Source of the DNA: Cerrena zonata
Taxonomy: Eukaryota; Basidiomycota; Agaricomycetes; Polyporales; Cerrenaceae
Reading direction: 5' to 3'
Length of the DNA: 64,000 nt
Assembly: GCA_038087015.1 (NCBI GenBank)
Contig: JASBNA010000012.1
Span: 124,001 to 188,000 of the forward strand
Shown: piece after piece, positions 1 to 11,888 of the stretch
How the letters are laid out: each line of letters begins with the position of its first letter
Numbering within the stretch: the stretch's first letter is position 1
Notes under the pieces: model-generated
The model's database searches: none
The model's input: only the letters and a program-made list of their open reading frames with translations
Told to the model about the DNA's origin: nothing
Program-made: the position numbers and the translations under genes

Positions 1-119
1 GTGTGTGCTTACGTCATACGTTAGTTTACACGTCTCGAGTATCCGTAACGAAGACAGACTCTCTGCTCCTCCTCTTTCGTTAAAATCTTCATATCATAGC
101 ACTCTCTCCAATCCCTCGC

Positions 120-1115
120 TTCACAACTCTTTTCGAAACAGAGGCGGCGTATAGTCCAACTGGTTCCAATGGGGCAACGATGACCTGAGGGTCTGAAGGT
201 TGTCTCATCCTCATTAGCTCTATGCTCGGTGCCCTCTTCACCGTCGTAGCCAGGAGGCGGTTGATCTCAAGGATACCGCATGGGGTCTTTGATTTCGAAC
301 AGTATCTTGGTAGCGGTGCTATTGTACGTCGTCTGTATCTCACTACTTTCTCTCTGCTTATACTCTCCGCCTTCATCTACCCGCTTGACCCTGCTCTAGA
401 AATCTTCCGAGGCGGATCGTTGCGTCTTGATCCCCCGTGTAGAAATTATGTACGTCAATTCGCCTTCTCATTTCCACGCCTATCCCAGTCGGTTTCAGTC
501 ACAAACGTTGGCCATATCCCTCCTCTCCATCTTCATCGTCGAAATCATCTCATTTCATGGGTACTGCGAAACTTTCCAACTTCGCATCCCGCACGGTACA
601 TTTTCCCCTCTTTCTCCTCAGTGACCCGTCTTCACAACTACGTTTTGCAGATATACACGAAATTGGCGGATATGTAACCCATGGATCTAAATTCGACGGT
701 CAGCTTGACCCTGGCGCACAGAGACATTCGAGGGACTCGATGTCGGCTCTCGTCTCGCCACATGGATTATTCTGCCAAATACTCCTACGTTCCCATCCTC
801 GGTGCTCTGCTCTACAATATCACCCCTCCTCTCGGTAGCGCTGTTGGACTCGATGTAAGGACGACCTACAACCCCGGAAGCACGACGGCAAGTATTGTTA
901 GTGGTATTTTGAACGCTTTCAGTCCGGGCATCCTCGTATACACCGGTTTCGTTGAGGCTCGTTCGTGCGCTACTACACATTGAGTATACTTCTGGTGTCG
1001 TCTCTGCTCTTAGCTTCTCGCACATGTGTTATTGTTTAACGAGGAGATGATCATTGGATCAACGGCTCGAATACCAAATTGGCATATGCGATTGGATGGT
1101 CCTCCTCGGACGTTG
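120..1115 (+). pseudogene. Decayed ZIP-family zinc transporter
   Basis: Fragments of a fungal ZRT-type plasma-membrane zinc importer lie in order but in changing frames. At 222 comes an LGALFTVVARR segment followed by IPHGVFDFEQYLGSGAIV (transmembrane helices 1-2). At about 375 comes FIYPLDPALE, at about 508 LAISLLSIFIVEII, and at about 728 TFEGLDVGSRLA. From about 810 runs LGALLYNITPPLGSAVGL, then YNPGSTTASIVSGILNAFSPGILVYTGFVE. The tail NGSNTKLAYAIGW appears near 1060-1100 in another frame. At least four frame changes are needed, the intron after GAIV has lost its AG acceptor, and a stop interrupts the N-terminal part near 200. The family needs an unbroken frame of about 350 residues, so this copy is dead. 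Homology rests on the recognisable helices; exact ends are uncertain. Confidence 0.75.
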
Positions 1116-1321
1116 GGCATGAACGCGAACAGTCTCTTGACTTTGTTCGTTCTCGCTTCGGTCATCCTCAATGGAAGACCTATCGCTGTGAGGGATTAGG
1201 TATGATCATGGTATCTTCCCGCTACTGTTGCTCTCGCCTTCTATACCCGCATTTTGATCCATATTGGGCTGACTTTCCCTTGCTTTCATTTAGATGAGTC
1301 CTTGACATGCATGTCCTACAC

Positions 1322-4001
1322 GTCTACTCACAGCCATCTACTGAACATATTCATACTCCATGTTACTTGACTGCTCTTATTTTGATAACTTGTCTCACTC
1401 AAATTTATTATCAAGCTATATCTTGATTTGATTTGTAGTGTACTTTATTTGCCACTTACTAATATGATCCTTAGAAATGATAAATATATAATCAGAACCA
1501 AAATCAATTCTGAGCTGTATTTCAATTCTCTTTGTGAATAACTACCAATGTACATACATATCACTCCTAATCAATCCTCTAACTTTGATAGATCAATGAT
1601 GGTCAACTGACCAGTGTTGGAACCAACAGCATAATACTTTCCATGAAACCTGAATGTAGCCCTCATGTAGTAAAACTTATGTCCTCTCTTTGAACCTGCA
1701 ATCCAAGCCAACTTCTTTGAATTGTTAGAAACAATCCAGCCATTCTCTTCCCTAAATTGGACATCTGATGATGATGATGGTTCCCATGAGAATGCCTCTG
1801 TATCCAACAAGGCTCCTGTAGAGACCTCCCATATATACTGTTTTCCATGAAATGGGAGATGTTGTAGCATTTTGTTATCAGATGAAAATCCAAAGTATTT
1901 GAGATTGCCAGAATAGTCATGGCCAATGGTCTGCTCAAGTTTACCATCAGAAACATGCCATATATAGACAGTGCAAAATCCTGCTGATGCTATCCACTGT
2001 CCATCTGAGGAGGATGTGACATATTTTACAATATCCATAACTGGTTTTTTGTGTATTTTACCAGCAGAGACATCCCAGATGTGGATCACATTCTCATCAT
2101 ATGTGGCATATGCTAATGTTTGGTTATCAGGCAAAATGGTCAATGAGTCTACATAATTCTGGCACTCCAACAGGATGTGATGTAATTGCTTCCCTGTCTG
2201 TGTCTCCCAAATTGAAACTGAGCCATCTTTTGAGCCAGTTGCAATGATGGTCCCATCACTTGAGAACTCAACACAAGTTATCTCAGAGAGATGTTCTTCT
2301 GCTTTTGTCATCCCAGAGCTGTGTCTTACTACATCCCATATGCGAAGTGTTCTATCATCAGAGGCAGATACAAAGGTGTGCCCATTAGGTGAAAAGCAGA
2401 GTGACCTCACCACATTAGTGTGGCCTTTGAGAATATTTAACAGCTCTCCTGACTCAGCATCCCAGAGACAGATTGTGCAATCATTACTTCCTGATGTAAT
2501 AAGGCCACCTTTAGGTGAGATAGCTATAGCATATATCCAATCAGTATGCCCTATAAGTTGTCTCAGGCATGACCTTGTTTCAACATCCCAAATGGTTATA
2601 GTGTTATCACTTCCACCTGATGCTACCCTTCTCTCATCAGGGAAAAAAGCAGCACAATTGATTTCTTGTGCATGACCCTGAAGTGAACATATTAAGCCCC
2701 CTGTATGAGCATCTAGGATCTGGACCATGTTATACCAAGTAGTGACAATGAGATTACTAGTAGGTGAGAAAGAAATAGAGTAAGCATGAAAGGCATCATC
2801 TGCCTGCACAAGTTGCTCCCTAGTAATAGCATCCCATATCTTGAAGCCATTTATATCTGACCCAGCAACAATTTTCTTTCCATCTGGAGAGTAAGCTACA
2901 CAACAAGACTCCTCATCAATGGGGATGCTATGCAATGGGGCACCTGATGCAAAATCCCATATGCAAAGAGTGTGGTCATCAGATACAGAGACAATCTCAG
3001 CTGGTCTATCTGGATCTGGACAAAAATCAGCAGCCCAAACACTAGCTTTATGACCTCTCATAATGTTCAGAGGAGTTCCTGAATCAGCCTGCCAAGTATG
3101 CACTGTGCTATCATGGGAACTTGAAATAATAATGTGTCCATCAGGTGAGTACTTCACTGAAATCACCTGCTCTATATGACCCTCCATTATACAGAGACAA
3201 GCCCCCCATCCACTGTCTCTTTTGGATAACAGCTGCAAAGCTGACATGTGCTGATAGTTTGGAGCATATAGCTCCTGAAGCAGGCAGGTGGGCATCATAG
3301 GCAAAGCTGAGATGTAGATCTGCATAGGATCTCTTTCAATGGCTGCAACATACTCCAAAATAAATCTGTATCCATCATTGAGCAGTGATGGGATTTGGTT
3401 GTCCACATCTAGTTCTGTGATACTCTAAAAACAGTCAGATATAAAGTCAGCTGTGTTGCATTTAGCACTTACCTGTACCCACTGTTGAACATAGGATAGT
3501 GCTGGTGCAGCAGAACTGAGTCTCTTCATAACACTGAGGGTACTAAACCACAAAAGAAGGTCTCTTTTCAAAAACCCTTGTAAAAGTGTGAGTAGAGCAC
3601 TTGATGCTTGTGAGGAGACTATATGTGTTGGCCAGTGGAGACAGGCATATGCAACATGTGCAGGAATAGGGACTTGTTGTTTCATCTGCAATACACCAGG
3701 TTTAATCAGTAGAGCAAGGCATTTTGATGCAAACTCTGTGTGATAAGTGACCAGATCAACAAAGAAGTGAGAGTCTACACATCGAGTGCTGTCCATCAGG
3801 AATTGGGGGAAGCTAGCATGAACAGGTTGGATTTCAACATCTGTGTCTTTGCAGGGGAGAAGTACTGATGCCAATCTTGACACAATATCCATGGTAATCT
3901 TTACTGGTGTGCCAATCAGAGCTTCCAGTGTCTTTGGAGACACTTGATCTTGTAAGAGGGAAACACTAGCCAAGACATCCTGAATTGATTTTAGATAGTT
4001 G
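1322..4001. other. CpG-depleted block over the 3' half of the NLR gene
   Basis: Reading base by base I find only two CpG dinucleotides in about 2.7 kb (near 2343 and 3783). CpGs become frequent again immediately after about 4002 and are common before 1322. TpG and CpA are abundant throughout. The block covers the 3' flank, all WD40 repeats, one intron and the last third of the NACHT exon. It therefore does not follow a domain or exon boundary, and the reading frame inside it is intact. Confidence 0.85.
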
Positions 4002-6591
4002 GGCCGTTCAAGGATTGGTCTAGGAAAACCTTGGTTGAGGACACTGAGATACAGCATATCCAATGGCTCGGTCATAGCAGGTACAGCAGTGCTGGTCGCA
4101 GAGAGCCATTGGTTGAGTCTCCGAACCGCATCATCAGCATCTTCAAGCTGCAGGGGTTCAAAGATAAAGTTGCAGGCAACAGATGCGTAAATGAAAAGCC
4201 CCCTTGCCCGTTGGGTGAGTTCCGCAATGATACTAGGATGTTCGGCTTCCAACTCTGCCTTGAATGGAGAGCAAGAAAGTCCCGCCTCCACATACCGTGT
4301 GATATCCATATTGACTGTATCTAGAGGGACATCATGAAGCTTGAAAGGCTTGGTTATATCCCGAAACTCGATGGAGGTCAGAGGCCGTTCGATGTGAATT
4401 TCCGGACGGGTGGTTAAGAGGATTCGTAATGGAAGTGATTGTCGATGAATACTCCTCATCAGCAAGAATAGAAGACGAGCGACTTCGTCCTGGCTTGACT
4501 GTGTACATTCATCTACAGCGTCGATGATGATGACCAGAGGACGATGATCTGGGGGAAGTGATTTCAGCGGTTCCTTGAGCAGAGCGTCGAGCTGATGTTC
4601 GAGTTGTTTTGTTTCGTTTGAGCGTACATATGCGCGCGCAGCATCAACAATGGGACGACGTAGTTCTTGTATCTTGTTTGCTAGTTGGAAGGCGATGGTA
4701 GGGAGAATGAAATGAGTGGTACTCAACCTCTCTATCCCACGAACGAAGAAAAATGAGGCGCCCAGAATCTTCGCTTTGTCGAGTCGTTTCGCCACCTCGC
4801 AGGCAATGGTGGATTTCCCCGATCCAGCTATACCACTGAGGATGTATACGGAGACCTTGGCAAATTCCGCATCAGCCCTTGCCCATTTCTCGAGCTCGTC
4901 CAAAATATCGACGCGAGTACCGGCTAAGTAGTGGGTTTTGGACTGAGTATACATTGATTGATAGCTTGCTTCCGCGATTGGTAGTGCTCGTAGAGTGTCT
5001 TCGTCCTCTTCGCTCGAAAGAGAAGGTGAGCCGCCTGTAACGTCACAAGCGGAATTACATACCTTTGCATGTTGCGTTTAGATCAATGCGCTATCACATG
5101 GATAGTAGCGGTGAGCGTTGCGGTTTGGGATCGGAGCAAATGATATGTTTGCTTACGTCGATTGCTTGTACAAGTGCGGTGAGTATGCTTTCAACTGTCG
5201 ACATGCTCTCCAGCTATGAAAATATTGAGAAATTACTGACATCCCGCTTAGCGAGCTGTAACATATACGAACCATGAAATTCACTCTCGCATTCCTGATG
5301 CGATCAGTAAAGCCCTTCAATGCTTGTTCGTCCTGGTTGCTTTTCAAGAATCGCACAACAGCGTTGTGTTTGGAGAGCTCGTTGATTTCTTCCGTAACGT
5401 CCTCGAGTGTCCTGATCGGGATCTGAATGAGTACTGAATCGAACCGGGGCAACCAGTCACTTACTTGATGAGCGCATCAACCCTCCCCTTAAGTTCAGAG
5501 GACGTGTTCACTCTGGTTCGAGCTTCATCACGATGGACGGGCTGGGATTCGTCTATAGCAGCCGCTGATTTCTTGCTTATGTGAATCATGGTTTCCGAGA
5601 GTAACTTTATCTCCTCTGAGAGTTCTTTCTGCGCTTTTTTGTTTGCCTTCGTTTTCTATGCTTTCTGATTAATACAGTATGGGCTATATAGTGTCCCAAA
5701 ATTATTTTCCGCGGTAAGTACCAGAATTAAGTGATTTCGCGGTAAGTTGAGTGTTCAGGGCACTTTCCGCGCGCGAAGTGTCCAAAATTTTCCGCGCTCT
5801 GTTGAAGACAGTTGTTGCGCGCAGCAATATTTCTCTCGACATTTCCACCGAGCGGATTTGCAATTATCTAAACATTGAATCAACACACCAAGTAGTTAAG
5901 CTCTGAGTTCTCTTGTATTAGTAGCCTTATAAATATGATGTAAAGGTTCATACAAGTCACTATACTAGCAAGCAAGGGACAACGTAATAACACTTATAAT
6001 AGCAATACTAGCATCGTATCACTATTAACTAGAGATATTTTATTATTCTTACCCAAATTTCTAGTCTCATAGGTCATCCCATTAGCCCTGGGGCTCATGA
6101 ACAATGGAACCAAGTCAGAAGAAGAAGCTTATATGCCGATTTGGCTGAGATTGACTTATCATGCATGAGACATGGTGACTAGCTTGGAGCCCTAAAATAG
6201 GTGTTTGATGAGACATGTAGAACATGTTGTCGCAGGAGCCTGACTCGGCGTACAACCAGCCTCAACTTCGCGTAGAGTTGTTGAGTGGACCACAACTTAG
6301 CGCGGAATTCCCAGCTCACTTACCGCGCGCGAGCCAAAAACATACCGCGGAAGACAATATTTTTGGGACACTATATTACCCATAATACAGATCAAGAGAA
6401 TAGTGAGGGAGACGTACGAGGACCTTTCCTATGAGCTCGCTTAGGGCATCCGCTGCTGCCGCTAGACCTGGGATAGGTGCCAAGCCCAGAGCATCCTTGC
6501 TTAAGTTGATGACCATACGAGCTCCTTCCAACACATCGTCGATATGTTCCCTCCGAGGACGAGATGAGTTGGTAGATGAGTCGCGAGACAT
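1571..6591 (-). CDS. NACHT-WD40 NLR-like STAND protein
   Basis: Six exons (6591-6418, 5655-5465, 5411-5273, 5213-5157, 5062-3473, 3424-1571) join in frame to about 1,334 residues. STAND NTPases of this kind are candidate fungal non-self or heterokaryon-incompatibility receptors acting in the cytoplasm. The N-terminal ~220 residues are helical and of the type common in Agaricomycete NLRs (a VPGLAAAADALSELIGKV-like start). The NACHT part carries Walker A GIAGSGKST at about residues 264-272 and Walker B PLVIIIDAVDEC at about 362-373. The C-terminal half has about eleven WD40 blades, recognisable by motifs such as LCIWDF, ITIWDV, ICLWDA, LRIWDV and VYIWHV. Donor GTTCGT after exon 3 is weak. Intron 1 is 762 nt because it holds a transposon; the others are 48-94 nt. 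Ligand and effector function are unknown. Confidence 0.85.
5678..6383. mobile_element. Non-autonomous TIR DNA transposon (MITE-like) in NLR intron 1
   Basis: About 706 bp with imperfect terminal inverted repeats. The left end reads ATGGGCTATATAGTGTCCC, then AAAATTATTTTCCGCGGTA. The right end, read in reverse complement, begins ATGGGTAATATAGTGTCCC and reaches CCGCGGTA about two bases later. The element is flanked by the 7-bp direct repeat AATACAG at 5671-5677 and 6384-6390, which looks like a target-site duplication. Subterminal stretches are rich in CCGCGG and GCGCGC, while the middle is AT-rich. No transposase reading frame is present. The exact TIR/TSD border could shift by one or two bases, because T and A at the edges are ambiguous. 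Confidence 0.8.
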
Positions 6592-6673
6592 TTGTAGCTG
6601 AGGATGAGAGTTTGTGCTTTCAATGTGTGAGTATCCCTCGTTCTACCCGTGTGGGCGGGATAGGCGCTTGCGC

Positions 6674-7069
6674 TCATGCAGCGCTCATGTCTACATGAGA
6701 ACGGCACGTATAAAAATGTACGGTCACCTCTCCGTTCAGGTTTCTGTGGGAATAGCTTTGGATAGAGCGAGGAAAGTTTGAAGTCCGCCCCTCATTCCTT
6801 CTCCAGCTCTCAAAACCCAAATCGCAGATTTCAATCTTCCCTTCCCTTTTAGCAATAAATTCAAGCAGTCCACGATTAAATCCAGCTTCTTTAGACATCG
6901 GTCTAGCAAAGCACATTCCAGTGGCAATGTATATTCGACCCACATCTGACTCAGGCGAGAAAAAAACCATAATTCCACCTCTTTGAGACGTGCCTGACAA
7001 CAGCAAGTGTGTACCAACGTTCCAGTTGTCTACCGTAACGAGTATCTTTCTGATCGCCGCATGTGCCAC
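6674..7069 (-). CDS. Unrecognised open frame upstream of the NLR gene
   Basis: A 131-codon frame reading MAHAAIRKILVTVDNWNVG and ending SHVDMSAA. A plausible intron (GTGAGT... TTTAG, about 7081-7134) would join it to an upstream exon coding RLSEVTLNRTI. No domain is recognised. It lies divergently close to the NLR start on the same strand, 83 bp upstream of the NLR ATG. It may be a real small gene, a relic, or chance; the evidence is only length and the intron-like border. Confidence 0.2.
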   Translation of the reverse strand: MAHAAIRKILVTVDNWNVGTHLLLSGTSQRGGIMVFFSPESDVGRIYIATGMCFARPMSKEAGFNRGLLEFIAKREGKIEICDLGFESWRRNEGRTSNFPRSIQSYSHRNLNGEVTVHFYTCRSHVDMSAA

Positions 7070-7134
7070 GATAAGTATAGAACCTAAATAAAAGGTTGGT
7101 CTTGGTCAAGATTGAGTCATTGATTGCAGAAACT

Positions 7135-9999
7135 CACAGATAGTCCTATTGAGTGTAACCTCGGATAGCCGTTAATCTAATCGTTTTCGACCATAGTGGT
7201 CCTTTAAGAAGTTAAGTTCGGAGGCGACGTATATTTCGAAGAGGTTCACCGCATTGTAGACGATACCCGACACCAAACTCCAGTGGTACAAAGATTGCTG
7301 TAGCTGCACGAGACGAGAGACAAAATATCTACCCATCTTCCATGGGACAAGTGCGTGGGCAAGGGCGAGGCCTAGCCTTCAGTAGACAACAATATCGCTA
7401 ACCAGTGACCTCTCGACGAACACCAGACTATTCGGGTTCTCTTCCAGATTAACCGAACATAATGATTTGAAGCAATGGAGAGGCCCCAGAAGCGTAAAGG
7501 GAGGTTGCGTCGATCATTCCAAAGCAGTTGCGACGACGTAGTGACCTCATCAGAACGGAAAGACCAAAAAACCATAAATAGACCATGTGTCATACGCGGA
7601 AGTTGAAGACCAAGGTGCTGATTGTCGCGTTTGACATGGGAGATAGGACACAGAGGAGAAGTGTAATGAAATATAGAGACTGGAGCGAGAACGAGGGGAA
7701 TGAGACCATGTGTGGAATGTAAGGATTTGGAGTGGTGGCCTAGAACGATAATGGGACCAGGAGATCGCCCTAAATCATCTATCGGGGCGAGAACAAGGCT
7801 TCTCGCTCGTGAGTCCTGGTGATCGAATTGTTGCTAACACACACCGTCATTCTCCAGAGGCGTAAGCAGGATGTAGCGAGACTCATCGACCACCATATAA
7901 ATATTCACAGGGACAGAAGGGTGAACCCCAACGTATTCAATGTTATTCCTAATGAGAAAAACTTGCGAGTGCAGCGGTGAGGATTCTCATAGTAGAGCCC
8001 TGATCGACACAGTTGTTTCAAGTCGAAGAACTACTCGAGTGAGAGTACAGTAGAGGTTGATTGGTGAGTACGACAGATGGGGAGTCGACATACATTGTAG
8101 AGAAACCCAATATCCACCATATGCAAGACAGAGCATCACGCTAGCACCGATTTACCAAGCATACGCTGTATTGTCCAAGACGTAGATAGAGCACAGAGAG
8201 CAACGAGCGAAAAGAACAGCATGAAGGGTGCCGACTCAGGACAGTTGTTACATGTATCCGCACTCGAGTTCGATGGAAGGATTCAATGGAGCGGGAAGTG
8301 AATTTTATTGTGAACGTTGTCCAAGTGCGACGCGATGTGCTCATGATGGTAGCGGCAACGAACTTGCAAGAGTCTGCAAGTGAGCGACCTGTGGATGCTT
8401 ACGTCATCTGGTAGACAGGCGAACCTTTCCAAGTTCCACGACTCTGGTTCGACAATAACGATATGGAAGAAAAACGTTACTTTCTATACACAGAGACAAT
8501 GTTGACTGCAGCTCTGACGAAGGCCGTCTCGATCTCATCGACTTGATATTTGATGTGCTGTCACCCTTCGTCTAGATATGGCTGGGCTCAAGAACTTTTA
8601 ACGTGTGTTTTGCAGGCATTTCGGCAGTGGTGCTATCGTTTGTAGTTCCACGCTGAGATAACACAAATCTTGATTTTGTGCCTTGTGTTTCATCCTGCTA
8701 ACATTCTTCCATAGTTTTCTATTACATTTTTTTGCTCGAAAGTCTCCGATCAATGTGATTCGATATCGCACAAGCAACGATGAACGCTAATCGTATACTC
8801 CCCTCCCTCATCCGATCTTCCTCTCAGGCATATGTACTGAACATCCCCCTCCTTTACATATTCCTCCTATTCATTATCGATCGTATCATTTCTCCGAAAA
8901 ATCCAAACTCGCCCACCCTGGCTAAACATCTTTTACAGAAGGCCACGGCATCGGATGATATATAGCCTCTACTTCTAACTGTTAGCTCGACCTGACAACT
9001 CAAACTCTCCCGGAAACTCTGGATGGTGCGAGAAATCTCCCACAAACCTTGATTCCAACGTATTAGACTTCGAGGCATCGTCATCGCTAGGTTCGGTGCT
9101 GCACAGGTGTATCCACCGTTGCAGTACAATGTTCTTTGTTGGTCCTATGCCAGGCCATGACGAAGACATATTTTTCGCTGCTCTCTTTCTGCTAATACTC
9201 TTATTTACTACCCTTCAAAGGTCCTAGTGTTGGTTCTCGCCCTCCTCTTCATCCGGACCTACCTACGAAATACATCCCCACCATCTTCACAAAAAACTCA
9301 ACCACTCCTTATTCCACGACAGTTTCCTACCCCTCTTTAATGTCGAACGCTCTTCAATGAGAATTTAGCCCTCCTCGATCGCGGTATCATTGTCTCTTCC
9401 TTCAATCCTCCCCAATGCGCGATCAACTCTTACATATGATTGCATGACAACTCTCTCGGCCGGACTTTCCGCCGGGGGTGAAGTAGGACTTGACCCTCAT
9501 AAACCATCCATGCATGTCATAATTCTATTGAAAGTAAATAATACCTGAACTACCCATCCCACCCTGGTCAAGTAGTGACCAGTCATAACCCCTGAGTCGA
9601 GCTAACCTACATAATTTTCGAATGTTAGAAGGGTGTATTGCTCTTAAGGTAACCTATGTCCAATCACGACCACAGGGACGTATTACCATAGCTCCCTCAG
9701 CGGCAATATGACCCAGAAACGTTGTATTCAAGGCCGTTGCCATTTTTAGGAATCCTGTGGACAAATATGGAAAGTTGGCCCCCAGTTTCTAGGTCCGAGA
9801 ATATCGAAAATCCCTCAAAGTCATTCCACAACAATACGGTGATATATAAATTGTCGATACAGATGATATGATACAAGTATCAGGATGCAAACGAAATTCA
9901 GAGTGGGATGTAATATAAGTGGATCGCGATATAAGTATCAACTTGAAAGAAGAGATAGGTAACTTAAACACAACTCTAAGTACCCAGGGTACTAACCGA
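7135..9999. other. Gene-poor interval
   Basis: No gene model can be supported here. Short open frames exist on both strands but none shows a recognisable domain or a chain of plausible introns. A hydrophobic 61-codon frame at 8780-8965 and an open stretch at about 8990-9238 ending FFAALFLLILLFTTLQRS might be remnants of one membrane-protein gene. They could not be joined convincingly. Confidence 0.5.
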
Positions 10000-10056
10000 G
10001 ACAGGGACAGAGACAGAGACAGAGACAGAGACAGAGACAGAGACAGAGACAGAGAC
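10000..10056. repeat. Hexanucleotide microsatellite (GACAGA)n
   Basis: About nine tandem copies of GACAGA, the first with a G variant, beginning in ACCGAGACAGG and ending at GACATATACAG. The repeat lies just downstream of the stop codon of the convergent zinc-finger gene. Its translations (RDRDRD on one strand, SLSLSL on the other) give spurious open frames. Confidence 0.95.
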
Positions 10057-10099
10057 ATATACAGAGAAGTGAGACATGTAGACAGCAGGAATGGAAAGT

Positions 10100-11888
10100 C
10101 TAAGACAAATGGGTAGGATTATGGCTATGGTTCCCAGTCGGGTATCGTGAACGATAATGGGAGTTGAAAGGAGAGCTCAGGGGCAGGGCTTCGCCGAGAC
10201 CATGATGACCAGGGTATGACGATGAGAGCGGCATAAACTCGTTTGATCTGAGCCGCCAATGATTTACCAGAGACCCATATACTTGGCTTTCTGCGGTTCC
10301 AACATGCGCCATGGGTTGCGAATAGAAGGAGTCAGCAGGTGTACCCTGCTGACAAGCATTCCTAAAGGTGTCATGCACATTTTCCTGATCCCTATAGCCA
10401 GAGTTCCAAGACGTAGGGTTCATCATCGGAAAAGTAAAATTTGGTGCAACAGGAGCGGGATAGGTATAGGTGAGCGATGTTTGTGCAGGGTATCCATCAA
10501 CAGGGGCTGAATACGACGACTGTTCGAAAATCTCGCGGAGAGTCAGACTAGGAGTAGGATCGAAGTATGTCGATAACGTCTGAGCGTACGGCAATGGCCG
10601 CAGAGAAACACGAGATGATTGCTGACATGCTTTGAAAGAAGACTCCTCTTCCCAGGGGGCTGAGTATTGCCCCGCGGATAAGGATGGGCCCACCCCGAAG
10701 CTTTGATTATAGTCCAGAGAATCCTGGTAGTCGGTCATGAAAGTGGAAGGCAAGATTTGGCTACCAAATGAGGATGTCGCACAGGCGGGCCAAGACTGGG
10801 ATAAGGAGCAGCCTACGGTGTGTGATGACGAACTCGGCTGCGACGAGGAGTGGAGGGGGACAGGGGGGGCAGGAGTGGCGGAAGGAGCTCCGTTACTTCC
10901 TGACGACGATTCAATCATCATGAATGTTGGTGGAGTGGATTCTTTAGTTCCACCTCTACCTCTACGTGTAGTTATACGTAAATGGGAGGGAACGAGCAAA
11001 AAGTCAAGGGCATCCTTGACTGTCTCCTTCTCTCTGAGCCACACAAGGAAGTAAGCGGCCGTTTCCCAAACATCCCTTATAGAATCTTTCCCGTTGGACT
11101 TGGCGTTTGGTGTATACCAGTGGAAAGTTGGCTTCGTTTTATTTGCACCTGCACCAGTGTTTTTGGGGGCCCAGTTATTCCAGTGGTCCCGGTGTTTGTG
11201 GCGGGTTTGAGAGGTTGCATGAGAGTCGATCCCACAGCACAGCACCCATATTGTCCGCTTGTTATCGTAGAAAACGGGGTGATAGACGTCACATATAAGG
11301 CGATTCTTCCCGTTCAGCCCTTTCAGAAAGTCGCTGCTTTCCCTGAAATAAGCAATATTAGTAAACGACATCCACAGTTATCGTCTCATCGACGTACAGC
11401 TTCTTCAAATATGCTTCGCAATCTTCAACGTTGCGAAATATATATTTGCACTGACCCACATTGGCGATAAAACTGAAGAGAAAGAACGTTAGGACACGGA
11501 AAGTGGGACAAGTGACGAGAAGAGCTTACAAGTGTTCTCTTTTCTTTGAGCACGTCTTAAGGTGTTCTATGAAGAGCTTTCGAGTCTCCATCCCCGTATT
11601 CCTTCCGCATGTGACACATTGATACGACCCAGCATCGTATCTCTTAATCCGCAGGGGGTCATACCGCGGTGAGGTTAGCGGGGAAGAATTCTTGTTTGTG
11701 TGGTAACAAGATCCTACGCCTATGGGTGTGGGGATGATGGCAACTTGATCAGCAGGAGGTTTCGTCTTTGCTGGTTTCCTCGACTGGCTCGGTATGGGGT
11801 CTTGACGCGAGGCTTTGGATTTGTCGGTATTCCTCTCCGCTGGCATGTTAACAGGATAATCGAATGGGAGCGAAATCAGGGATGACAC
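10100..11888 (-). CDS. Orphan protein with an N-terminal C2HC zinc finger
   Basis: Three exons (11888-11530, 11472-11398, 11342-10100) join in frame to about 558 residues. The 57- and 55-nt introns end TCTTCAG and TTTCAG, and the second has a TACTAAT branch site. Near residues 85-115 is a C-x2-C-x14-H-x3-C motif (CVTCG ... FIEHLKTC), which fits a single C2HC finger. Next comes a region with FIANVGQCKYIFRNVED and a cysteine/histidine-rich stretch, IWVLCCGIDSHATSQTRHKH. Together these could be a DNA- or RNA-binding module. The C-terminal 300 residues are Ser/Pro/Tyr-rich and likely disordered, as in transcription factors. I do not recognise the family; the nuclear regulator role is inferred. 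Confidence 0.65.

Noticed and set aside
8780..8965. Hydrophobic 61-residue frame that could be a small membrane protein
   Set aside because: No conserved motif, no promoter signal and no convincing exon partner; kept only as a possible relic in the interval note.
9789..10116. Open frames reading SLSLSL and RDRDRD
   Set aside because: They are translations of the GACAGA microsatellite and have no other coding character.
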